A stretch of 64,000 nucleotides of DNA, taken from NCBI RefSeq assembly GCF_001984125.1, contig NZ_MTQL01000007.1:124001-188000 (forward strand), written 5' to 3'. Shown here one piece after another: positions 24,851 to 32,665 of this stretch. The stretch's first letter is position 1. Each line of letters starts with the position of its first letter. Origin of the DNA: Leifsonia sp. ALI-44-B (GTDB lineage Bacteria; Actinomycetota; Actinomycetes; Actinomycetales; Microbacteriaceae). The notes beneath the pieces were generated by a model. It saw nothing but the letters and a program-made list of their open reading frames with translations, did no database searches and had not been told where the DNA came from. The position numbers and the translations under genes were made by a program.

Positions 24851-26167
24851 TCAGCCGCACAGGTCGGCGATGGTGATGGCGAACACCTTGGTGGCGGCCG
24901 CGAGGTCCTTTTCATAGATGTGCTCGTCGGCCTGGTGGGCGATGCCCATGTGTCCCGGTCCGAAGTTGATGGTGGGGCTGCCCGAGTCGATCATGAGGCC
25001 CATGTCGGTGTGCGACATGCAGCCCTGCAGCTCACTGTCGAGGCCCACCTCGAGGGCGGCCTTGAGCGTCTGCGTCACGACGGGTTCGGTGTCGGCCGTC
25101 TCGCCGCAGTCGGCGTCCACGAGCCAGTTGATGGTGGGCGGGTGCTCGTCGAACCACTGGTCGCCCGTGACGAAACCGTTGAAGAGGTCTTCGAGTTCTT
25201 TCTTCACGATGCTGCCGAGGCCGTTGGCATCCTTCTGCACCGGCAGGTACTGCGCGTTGAACGTGATCTTGCACGACGACGCGTAGGTGGTGGGGAACTC
25301 ACCGGCGTCGAGCTGGGCGACCTTGATCTGGCACGGGATGGGGATGTACTTGTGGTTCTTGATGGGGTCGACGGCCCATTCGGCGTTGCGCTCGGAGATG
25401 GCGTTCAAGAGGCGCTGGCCGTAGTCGATCGCGTCGACGGCTCCGTCCTCCTGCCAGGGCCGGCGCTCGAGCTCGATGTGGCCGGCGCGGCCGTGCAGCG
25501 TGACCTCGCCCCACAGGATGCCGCGACACAGGGGCGCGATGTTGAGGTTCGTCGCCTCGGGAACGATGGTGCCGGCGGTGGCGATGTAGCCGCGGTCGAC
25601 GAGCGCCAGGGTGCCCATGCCGCCCGCCTCCTCGTCGGCGACGGAAGCCACGATGAGGTCGCCCTGCAGCTGCACGCCGGCCTCTTTGAGCGCCGCGATG
25701 GCGCCGAGGGCGGCGGCCATGCCGCCCTTCATGTCGACGGCGCCGCGGCCGAAGATCTTGCCGTCCTTGCGCTCGCCGCCGAACGGGTCCTCGGTCCAGA
25801 GGCTGCCGACGCTGACCACGTCGCAGTGGCCCTGGATCATGAGGGCGGGGGCATCCGGGTTGGTGCCCTTGAAGCGGGCGACCACGTTGGGGCGGCCCGT
25901 GAAGTCGCGGCCGGGGTAGTAGCCGGGGCCGTCGGCGCGGTGCGCGAGGTCGTCGGCGTTGGGCTCCCACACGTCGATCTCGTCGGCGCCGAGCTCGCGC
26001 AGCAGGCGCTCGAAGACATCCTGAACGGCCTGTTCGCCCGAGATCTCGGCGGGGTCGCCGAACCAGGGGTTCACGCTCGGGGCCCGCAGCAGTTCTTGCA
26101 GCAGTTCGACGGTCTGTTCGGTGCCGGCGTCGACGGCGGCGAGGATGCGGTCGGTGTTCTCTGACAT
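24851..26167 (-). CDS. M20-family deacylase (ArgE/DapE/CPG2-like)
   Basis: 438 residues. Zinc ligands are visible as QGHCDVVSVG (His, Asp), GRGAVDMKGG (bridging Asp), VADEEAGGMG (Glu pair) and a terminal His in HQADEH. The lid domain has TLHGRAGHIELE. It is longer than DapE and closer to acetylornithine deacetylase or formyl-aminopyrimidine deacylase-like enzymes. Only distantly similar to the other M20 enzyme of the operon, so each probably acts on a different bond. ATG 26167 is preceded by a weak ribosome site. Confidence 0.87.
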   Translation of the reverse strand: MSENTDRILAAVDAGTEQTVELLQELLRAPSVNPWFGDPAEISGEQAVQDVFERLLRELGADEIDVWEPNADDLAHRADGPGYYPGRDFTGRPNVVARFKGTNPDAPALMIQGHCDVVSVGSLWTEDPFGGERKDGKIFGRGAVDMKGGMAAALGAIAALKEAGVQLQGDLIVASVADEEAGGMGTLALVDRGYIATAGTIVPEATNLNIAPLCRGILWGEVTLHGRAGHIELERRPWQEDGAVDAIDYGQRLLNAISERNAEWAVDPIKNHKYIPIPCQIKVAQLDAGEFPTTYASSCKITFNAQYLPVQKDANGLGSIVKKELEDLFNGFVTGDQWFDEHPPTINWLVDADCGETADTEPVVTQTLKAALEVGLDSELQGCMSHTDMGLMIDSGSPTINFGPGHMGIAHQADEHIYEKDLAAATKVFAITIADLCG

Positions 26168-26230
26168 GGGTTTCCTTATCTGTGGTTCGACGAACGAGGA
26201 GTCGTGCAAAAAGTGCAAAAGAGGGATGCT

Positions 26231-27298
26231 TCAGAGCGCCGTCTCGCGCACGGCACCGCGCGACCGCACCAGCATCGAGACGATGAGCACGAGGCCCAGC
26301 AGACCGATCTGGTAGGTGCTGCCGATGCCCGCGAGCTGCATGCCCGAGTTGAGGATGGCGACGAGGATGAGCGCCAGGAACGTGCCCGACAGCTTGCCCA
26401 CACCGCCCGTGATGGCCGTGCCGCCGAGCACCGCGATGGTGATGGCCTGCAGCTCGAAACCCGAGCCGGCGGCGGGTCGGGCGTTCAGCAGCCACGAGGC
26501 CGTGACGATGGCTCCCACGGCGGCGAGCGTCGACGCGATCATGTAGAGGCTGATGCGCACACGCCGCACGTTGACGCCGGCGAGGGCCGCGGCATCCGCG
26601 TTGGAACCGGTGGCATAGACCTGCCGACCGAAGACCGTGCGGTGCATGACGAAGGCGCCGACGATGAAGAGCGGCAGCAGCACGAGCAGCACCTGGAACG
26701 GGATGCCCGCCACCGACGTCTGGCCGATGGTCGAGAAGCCGTCACGGTCGAAACCGTTGATGTCGACGCCGTTGGACAGCACCATGGCTGCCGAGGCATA
26801 GAGGTAGAGCGTGCCGAGCGTGACGATGAGCGGCGGCAGGCGCAGCAGCGTGATGAAGAGACCGTTGATGAGGCCGAGCACGGCGCCGACCGCGAGCGTG
26901 ATGAGCGCCGCGAGCCAGGGGCTCATGCCGCCGCCCACCGAGAGCAGCCCGAAGGTGACCGAACACAGCGACAGCGTCGAACCGATCGACAGGTCGATGC
27001 CGCCGCCACCGCCCAGGATGACGAGCGTCTGACCGAGCGCGAGCACCCCGATCACGGCCGAGTACTGCAGCAGCGTGAGCAGGTTGGCGGTGTTGAGGAA
27101 GTAGGGCGAGATGAGGCTCATGGCGATGAACGCCACGACGATGAGCGCGAGGAGCACGACGCGGCGGTCCTTCGCGAGTCCCGCCAGGCCACCCGAGCGC
27201 TTGAGGCCCGAGCCGGGTGTGCGTTCGGGGGCGCGACGGCGCGTGTCGGGGCGCGTGGGGGCGGATGCCGCACCCGCTCCGGTCTGGACGTCTGACAT
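26231..27298 (-). CDS. CUT2-type ABC sugar permease B of the LacI-controlled operon
   Basis: 355 residues; after a basic Pro/Arg-rich cytoplasmic start come about nine membrane segments. GGIDLSIGSTLSLCS, GRQVYATGSNADAAALAGV (coupling loop) and ITIAVLGGTAITGGVGKLSG identify the BPD_transp_2 family. It lies downstream of permease A with a one-base overlap, and 63 bases before the first M20 gene. Together with the SBP tail signature, the set resembles RhaSTPQ or the AI-2 importer LsrACDB. Without biochemical data the substrate stays open. Confidence 0.87.
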   Translation of the reverse strand: MSDVQTGAGAASAPTRPDTRRRAPERTPGSGLKRSGGLAGLAKDRRVVLLALIVVAFIAMSLISPYFLNTANLLTLLQYSAVIGVLALGQTLVILGGGGGIDLSIGSTLSLCSVTFGLLSVGGGMSPWLAALITLAVGAVLGLINGLFITLLRLPPLIVTLGTLYLYASAAMVLSNGVDINGFDRDGFSTIGQTSVAGIPFQVLLVLLPLFIVGAFVMHRTVFGRQVYATGSNADAAALAGVNVRRVRISLYMIASTLAAVGAIVTASWLLNARPAAGSGFELQAITIAVLGGTAITGGVGKLSGTFLALILVAILNSGMQLAGIGSTYQIGLLGLVLIVSMLVRSRGAVRETAL

Positions 27299-28341
27299 CA
27301 GAGGCTCCTCTTCTTTCGCGCGTTGATGATGACGGCGAGCCCGTTGATCGAGACGGCCACCAGGATGACGAAGCCGACGATGAGGCCGTTCCAGAGCGAC
27401 GGCACACCGGCCAGCACGATGCCGTTGTCGAGCACCACGATGAACACGACGCCGCCCAGGGTGCGCAGAACCGAACCCTCGCCGCCGAGGATCGACGTGC
27501 CCCCGACCACCACCGAGGCGATGGCGAGCATGGTGAGCTCGCCGCCCGACGAGGCCTGCACGACGCCCACGCGGGCGAGATAGGTGCACGCCGCGACGCC
27601 GATGAGCAGCCCGAGGATGACCGAGCCGATCACCCGCACGCGCCGCATGTTGATGCCCGAGAGCTTGGCGGCCTCGACGTTGGATCCAATCGCGTAGATC
27701 GACCGGCCGAACGTCGTCTGCGTGAGCACGAGGTGCAGCACCAGGTAGACGGCCAACACGATGAGCACGAGGATGGGCAGCTCGCCGAGCCGCGCGCCGC
27801 CCGACAGGAACGGGAAGACGGGGGTCGAGAAGATGTCGCGGCTGTTCCACAGGGCGAAGAGGCCCGTCTGGAACAGGGCGCTCGTGCCGAGCGTGGCGAC
27901 GATCGAGGGGATGGCGAGCCGGGCCGTGAGCATCCCGTTCAACAATCCGACGACCGCTCCCCCGGCGAGCGCCGCGAGGAACACGACGATCGGGGGCTGC
28001 CCGGCCGCCATGAGCGACGCGACGACCCACGACAGCATGCCCACCGCGAAACCGGTCGACACGTCGATGCCGCCCATCAGGATCACGAGCGTCAGGCCCG
28101 CCGCGATGAGCGCCAGGTCGGCCGCGTTGACGGCCACGTTGGTGAGGTTCTGCGGCGTCAGGAAGAAGGGCGACAGCAGCGAGAACGCGACGAATTCGAC
28201 GACGAGCAGGGCGGGCAACAGCCACACCTGCACGAGGTGCACGACGCGATAGAGCGAGAGGCCGGCGCCACCCGCCGGGGTGGTCGGCGCGGGCGGGGGC
28301 GTCGAGGCCCCGCGGCCCGGTGAGTCGGTGAGGGTGGTCAC
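27298..28341 (-). CDS. CUT2-type ABC sugar permease A of the LacI-controlled operon
   Basis: 347 residues, CUT2 permease with GGIDVSTGFAVGML, GRSIYAIGSNVEAAKLSGI and IASVVVGGTSILGGEGSVLR. Translation starts at GTG 28341, overlapping the ATPase stop by 4 bases (GTGA). The Ala/Pro-rich start (STPPPAPTTPAGGAG) is a cytoplasmic leader. Forms the membrane part with permease B. Confidence 0.87.
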   Translation of the reverse strand: MTTLTDSPGRGASTPPPAPTTPAGGAGLSLYRVVHLVQVWLLPALLVVEFVAFSLLSPFFLTPQNLTNVAVNAADLALIAAGLTLVILMGGIDVSTGFAVGMLSWVVASLMAAGQPPIVVFLAALAGGAVVGLLNGMLTARLAIPSIVATLGTSALFQTGLFALWNSRDIFSTPVFPFLSGGARLGELPILVLIVLAVYLVLHLVLTQTTFGRSIYAIGSNVEAAKLSGINMRRVRVIGSVILGLLIGVAACTYLARVGVVQASSGGELTMLAIASVVVGGTSILGGEGSVLRTLGGVVFIVVLDNGIVLAGVPSLWNGLIVGFVILVAVSINGLAVIINARKKRSL

Positions 28342-29867
28342 GCTGCGGCTCCCGTCGCTGCTCGGAGAATGGCGGTCTCGGTGATCTCGCTGCCCACGGC
28401 GCTCCACGTGAGGCGGCCCTCGTGCAGCACGTGCACGGTGTCGCTCAGTTCGAGCAGCTCGGCCATCTCGCTCGAGATGAGGAGAACGGCGATGCCCGTG
28501 GCGGCGAGTTCGCGGATGCGGCGGTGGATCTCCCGCTTGGTGCCCACGTCGATGCCGCGCGTGGGTTCGTCGAGGATCAGAAGCCGAGGGTTCGTCGCCA
28601 TGAGGCGCGCGAGCAGGACCTTCTGCTGATTGCCGCCCGACAACGATGTGATCGAGGATGCCGGGGTCTCGGCCTTGATCGACAGCCGATCCATCCAGGT
28701 CGCCACCAGATCCCGCTCGCCAGCGGTGCTCACGAACCCGGCGCGACTGACGCCCCGGAGCGCCGCCGCCGACAGGTTGTCGCCCACGCTGAGGTGCGGG
28801 AAGATGCCCTGCGTCTTGCGGTCCTCGGGCAGATAGGCGATGCCCTGCTCGAGCGCCGTGCGGCTGGAGTGCGGGCGGTAGGGCTTGCCCTGGAACGCGA
28901 TGGTGCCGGCGTCGATGGGCAGCTCGCCGCAGATGGCCAGCGCCAGCTCGCTGCGGCCGGCGCCCACGAGACCGTAGAGGCCCGTGATCTGGCCGGGGCG
29001 CACGGCGAAGCTGATGTCGCGGAAGATGCCCTCCGAGCTGAGCGCGTCGACGACGAGCACGGGCGCGGATGTCGGAGCGCCGGCATCCTCGACATCATCC
29101 GGTGTTGCCACCAACCCGCCGTCGGCGCCCACCTCCACCGACGAGACCGAGCCCATCATGCGCAGCAAACCCTCGCGGTCGGGGTCGTCGGTCTCGCCCG
29201 AGTTCTGCCCGTCTCGCAACACCACGAACCGGTCGGCGACGCGTTCGAGCTCGTCGAAGCGGTGCGTGATGTAACAGACCGCCGTGCCCGCCGCCGACAG
29301 CTGGTCGACGAGCTGGAAGAGCCGCTCGGACTCGGTGTCGGTGAGGATCGACGTGGGTTCGTCGAGGATGAGCACGCGCGCCTCGTTGGCGACAGCCCGC
29401 GCGATGAGCACCTGCTGCTGGTCGGCCAGCGACAGGTCGCCCATGCGGCGTTTCAGCAGACGCGTGGGCAGCTGCAGGCGGGCGAGCAGCTCGCCCGCCT
29501 CGCGGCCCATGGACTTCTTGTCGAGCCAGCCGAGAGCACGCGTCGTCTGCCGGCCCATGAACAGGTTCTCGAGCACCGTGAGGTGGGAGAACCCGGACGG
29601 TTCCTGGTAGACGGTGGATACTCCCGCGCGGATCGCATCGGTCGGGGTGGCCGGGGCATAGGCGTCGCCGCCCAGCGTCAGGCTGCCGGCATCCGGTGTG
29701 TAGACCCCGGCGATCAGCTTCATGAGCGTCGACTTGCCCGCGCCGTTCTCACCCATGATGGCGACCCGTTCACCGGCGTGGATGTCGAAGTCCACGTCGG
29801 TGAGCGCTTTCGTCGCGCCGAAGCGTTTCGTCAGGCCCCTGGCCGTGAGGAGTGGTGTGCTCTGCAT
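28338..29867 (-). CDS. ABC sugar importer ATPase of the LacI-controlled operon
   Basis: 509 residues with two ATPase domains. Domain 1: Walker A GENGAGKST, Walker B VLILDEPTSIL, switch His in THRFDE. Domain 2: degenerate Walker A GLVGAGRSE, signature LSGGNQQK, Walker B LLILDEPTRG. The linker near residue 245-265 (VATPDDVEDAGAPTSAP) is longer than in most members. It follows the binding-protein gene by 14 bases, with the ribosome site lying in that short gap. Confidence 0.9.
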   Translation of the reverse strand: MQSTPLLTARGLTKRFGATKALTDVDFDIHAGERVAIMGENGAGKSTLMKLIAGVYTPDAGSLTLGGDAYAPATPTDAIRAGVSTVYQEPSGFSHLTVLENLFMGRQTTRALGWLDKKSMGREAGELLARLQLPTRLLKRRMGDLSLADQQQVLIARAVANEARVLILDEPTSILTDTESERLFQLVDQLSAAGTAVCYITHRFDELERVADRFVVLRDGQNSGETDDPDREGLLRMMGSVSSVEVGADGGLVATPDDVEDAGAPTSAPVLVVDALSSEGIFRDISFAVRPGQITGLYGLVGAGRSELALAICGELPIDAGTIAFQGKPYRPHSSRTALEQGIAYLPEDRKTQGIFPHLSVGDNLSAAALRGVSRAGFVSTAGERDLVATWMDRLSIKAETPASSITSLSGGNQQKVLLARLMATNPRLLILDEPTRGIDVGTKREIHRRIRELAATGIAVLLISSEMAELLELSDTVHVLHEGRLTWSAVGSEITETAILRAATGAAA

Positions 29868-29881
29868 GGTTCTCGTGCGCC

Positions 29882-30925
29882 TTAGAAGTCGAAGTCGGCG
29901 TAGTTGCTCTTGGTGAACACGGTGGGGTCACCGAGCAGCAGCGTCTTGGTGTCGGCGTCGTAGGAGACCGGGTCGTCGAGGCCCGGCACATCGTTCTCGG
30001 CCTCGAACTCGGTGCCCTGCGACAGCTGGTAGAGCGCCCAGACGGTGAGGTAGCCGAGGTCTTCGACGTTCCACAGAACCGTGGATGTCATGGCGCCCGA
30101 CTCGAGGAACGGCGCGGCGGTCTGCGGCGAACCGAAGCCCGTGACGGCCACCTTGCCGATCTTGTTGGCGTTGGTGACGGCCTGGCCCACGCCGGGAACA
30201 GCGGTGGACGGAACGGCGATGATGCCCTTGAGGTCGGGGTAGGCCGTCATGAGGTTCTGCGCCTCCTGCAGGGCCTCGGCGGTGTCGGCCGTGTAGCGCA
30301 CGCCTCCGACGAGTTCCATGTCCGGGTATTCGTCGGCGGCCTGCTTCTCGGCCGCGGCGATCCAGTTGTTGAAGGTGGCGACGTCGGCGCCGCCCGAGAT
30401 GATGCCGTACTGGCCCTTCTCGTCGGCGGCCTTGGCGATCTCGTCCATGACGGTCTTGCCGAGCGATTCGTCGCTGGCCTGGGAGACGAACACGCTGCGG
30501 CTGGAGTCGGGCGCGTCGGCGTCGGCCGTGGCGATCTTGACGCCCGCATCCTGCGCCTTGGTGATCGAGTTGTTGATCGAGGTGGGGTCGAGGGGCGAGA
30601 CGGCGATGGCGTCGTAGCCCTGCGAGACGAGGTTGTCGACGATGCGCACCTGCTCGGTGGCGTCGACCTTGGCGGGGCCGGTCTGCGTGTAGCTGATGCC
30701 GAGGTCGGCCGCGGCCTTGTCGCCACCCGTGTGGAAGCCGTTGAAGTAGGGGATGCCCTCGATCTGCGAGACGAAGGCCACGCGCACGTCGCTCGAGGCG
30801 CCCGTTGCCGCGCCGGAGCTGGTGCTGGAGGACGACGGGGTCGTAGAGCACCCTGCCAGGAGTAGAACGGCGGCGGTGAAGACACCGGATGCCGCGAGAA
30901 TGCGCTTGTTCACAATCTTCCTCAT
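29882..30925 (-). CDS. Sugar-binding lipoprotein, RhaS/LsrB subgroup
   Basis: 347 residues. Signal peptide with lipobox LLAGC, a Ser/Thr-rich linker, then a type-I periplasmic-binding fold: VAFVSQIEGIPYFNGFHTGG at the first lobe and SVFVSQASDESLGKTVMDE in the middle. The end, GDPTVFTKSNYADFDF, parallels the tail of the window's rhamnose-binding protein, so the two are paralogues of the subgroup that binds rhamnose or AI-2. First gene of an eight-gene operon; GTAATCGATTAC lies 57 bases upstream of its start. Confidence 0.88.
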   Translation of the reverse strand: MRKIVNKRILAASGVFTAAVLLLAGCSTTPSSSSTSSGAATGASSDVRVAFVSQIEGIPYFNGFHTGGDKAAADLGISYTQTGPAKVDATEQVRIVDNLVSQGYDAIAVSPLDPTSINNSITKAQDAGVKIATADADAPDSSRSVFVSQASDESLGKTVMDEIAKAADEKGQYGIISGGADVATFNNWIAAAEKQAADEYPDMELVGGVRYTADTAEALQEAQNLMTAYPDLKGIIAVPSTAVPGVGQAVTNANKIGKVAVTGFGSPQTAAPFLESGAMTSTVLWNVEDLGYLTVWALYQLSQGTEFEAENDVPGLDDPVSYDADTKTLLLGDPTVFTKSNYADFDF

Positions 30926-30981
30926 ATCGATTTGCCGCTTCGGGTGAGGCGGGATGTCCACTCTGGGAAGGAATCGAAAAT

Positions 30982-30993
30982 GTAATCGATTAC
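30982..30993. promoter_or_regulatory. LacI operator GTAATCGATTAC
   Basis: A perfect 12-base palindrome, in the 164-base spacer between the minus-strand importer operon and the divergent lacI-type gene. Its central CG dyad is what LacI-family recognition helices contact. Confidence 0.75.
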
Positions 30994-31083
30994 CTTGTTG
31001 AGACACACTACGATCGACCTGAGGGCGGGTCAAGGGAAACTTTGGGCCGAAACAGGACCGTAATAAACACGTAAGCGGGGGGA

Positions 31084-31091
31084 AATCGATT
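31084..31091. promoter_or_regulatory. Second LacI half-palindrome AATCGATT over the lacI start codon
   Basis: The core AATCGATT of the upstream operator recurs here and overlaps the TTG start codon at 31090. Two sites about 100 bases apart would permit DNA looping and negative autoregulation. Confidence 0.5.
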
Positions 31092-32112
31092 GCACAAGAC
31101 AACCGTCACCGTGGCCACCGTCGCGGCCGAAGCCGGTGTCTCCACCGCCACGGTGTCGCGCGTGCTGACGGGGTCGAAGAGCGTGAGCGCCCAGACATCC
31201 GCTCGCGTTCTGGCCGCCGCCGAGAAGCTGCGCTACTCGGGAAACTCGATCGCCAAGGCCCTGCGGCAGAACTCCACGGGCAACATCGGCATGCTCGTGC
31301 CCAGCATCTCGAACCCGTTCTTCACATCGCTCGTCGAGCAGGTCGAACACCACCTGGCGCAGGCCGGCCTCAACCTGTTCCTGTGCGATTCGCGCAACCT
31401 CGTGGCCACGGAAGAGACGCGGCTACGCTCGCTCACGCAGGGGTCGGTCGACGGCATCCTGGTCAGCCCCGTCGACGAGAACCGCTCGGCCGCGGCCCTG
31501 CAACGCGCCAGCGACATCGTGCCCATCGTGCAGATCGACCGCCGGGTGGGCGCCGTCGACACCGACTGGGTGGGCCTCGACGACGCCCACGCCATGCGCC
31601 TCATCGCGCAGCACCTCGCCGACCGGGGCGTGCGCACCGTGGCCTTCGTGACCTCGATCATGGGCTCGTCGTCGGCCCTCGACCGCCTGCAGAGCGCGCG
31701 GTCCTCGTGCGCCGAACTGGGCATCGCCATGCCCGACGACCTGGTGCTCGACGGCGACTTCAGCCTCGAGTGGGGCGCGACGGCGGCCGACGGCCTGCTC
31801 GATTCGGGCCGCGACCTGCCCGACGCCATCATCTGCTCGGATGACCTCATCGCGCTCGGGTTGTCGGGCCGACTGGCGGAACGCGGCATCCGCGTGCCCG
31901 ACGACGTGCGCGTCACCGGTTTCGACGACATCGAATACGCGTCGCTCAATGTGCCGTCGCTGACGACGCTGCGGCAGCCGCTCACGCAGATCGCGGCCGA
32001 GGCCGTGCGGCTTCTGCAAGAGAACATCCAGAGCGCCGACCGGGCCAAGACGCAGCTGGCGCTGCGCGGCGAGCTGGTCGTGCGCAAGAGCACGACGCGC
32101 TACGGGGACTAG
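31090..32112 (+). CDS. LacI-family transcriptional regulator
   Basis: 340 residues. The helix-turn-helix is VTVATVAAEAGVSTATVSRVL (broken here: VSTATVSRVL is the recognition part), then a hinge helix with SIAKALRQNSTG and a periplasmic-binding-like sensor domain (NIGMLVPSISNPFFTSLVEQ, ICSDDLIALGLSGRLAERGI). Translation begins at TTG 31090 with a G-rich ribosome site 6 bases upstream. It is divergent from the eight-gene importer operon and most likely represses it until the imported sugar, or a derivative, binds. Confidence 0.9.
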   Translation: MHKTTVTVATVAAEAGVSTATVSRVLTGSKSVSAQTSARVLAAAEKLRYSGNSIAKALRQNSTGNIGMLVPSISNPFFTSLVEQVEHHLAQAGLNLFLCDSRNLVATEETRLRSLTQGSVDGILVSPVDENRSAAALQRASDIVPIVQIDRRVGAVDTDWVGLDDAHAMRLIAQHLADRGVRTVAFVTSIMGSSSALDRLQSARSSCAELGIAMPDDLVLDGDFSLEWGATAADGLLDSGRDLPDAIICSDDLIALGLSGRLAERGIRVPDDVRVTGFDDIEYASLNVPSLTTLRQPLTQIAAEAVRLLQENIQSADRAKTQLALRGELVVRKSTTRYGD

Positions 32113-32187
32113 GCGAGCCGAGCGGTTCAGAGCGCACCACCAGGACGGGCTCCGGCGACTGAGCGCGGCGAAACGGACGCGGCGCGT

Positions 32188-32215
32188 CTAGCGGTCGGCG
32201 CAGCTAGCGGTCGGC
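32188..32215 (+). repeat. 12-base direct duplication at the BLUF gene end
   Basis: CTAGCGGTCGGC occurs at 32188-32199 and 32204-32215, 16 bases apart. The second copy contains the BLUF stop codon, so the first is a duplicated fragment of the coding end lying outside the gene. Confidence 0.7.
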
Positions 32216-32656
32216 ACGCCTCTGGAACCAGCGCACGAGCTCCTGCAGCGCCCGAACGGTCGCGGTGGGATCGTTGCGGTCGAGGTCGTCGAATGTCGAC
32301 CGGTAACCGACCGGTTCCTCTTCCGCCGCACCATCGGGAGCGACGTCGGCGCGCTGGAACCCCATCGTCCAATTGGGGAACTGGCGCTGCGTCAACGGCT
32401 CCTCGAAGAGGACGCGCAGGCCGGTGTGGCGCTCGTCGGTGGCGAGGACATCCATGAGCGCGCGTAGCGGTTCTTCGGGCCCCTCGAGCACCTGCAGAAA
32501 ACGGCCGTCGCGGTAGAGCAGCATGCCCGTCAGGTCGGAGGCCGCGTTGTTCTCGCGGCATTGCTCGAGCAGGGCGTCGAGACCCGACTCGTCGAACGCG
32601 TCGGTCGCCTGGCTCGAGTAAATGATCGACAGCAGAGTGTCGTGCGCGGGGGTCAC
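32204..32656 (-). CDS. BLUF-domain blue-light sensor
   Basis: 150 residues, a BLUF domain with a short helical extension. BLUF domains bind FAD and change hydrogen bonding under blue light. The photocycle residues sit at the spacing of AppA: Tyr13 (IIYSS), Asn37 (RENNA), Gln55 (GRFLQVLEG), Trp96 and Met98 (FPNWTMGF). No output domain such as EAL or cyclase follows, so it should signal through a partner protein. The gene begins 9 bases after the histidine kinase stop; its GTG/ATG start uses a ribosome site inside the kinase gene. Confidence 0.92.
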   Translation of the reverse strand: MTPAHDTLLSIIYSSQATDAFDESGLDALLEQCRENNAASDLTGMLLYRDGRFLQVLEGPEEPLRALMDVLATDERHTGLRVLFEEPLTQRQFPNWTMGFQRADVAPDGAAEEEPVGYRSTFDDLDRNDPTATVRALQELVRWFQRRADR

Positions 32657-32665
32657 CCGGCGAGC

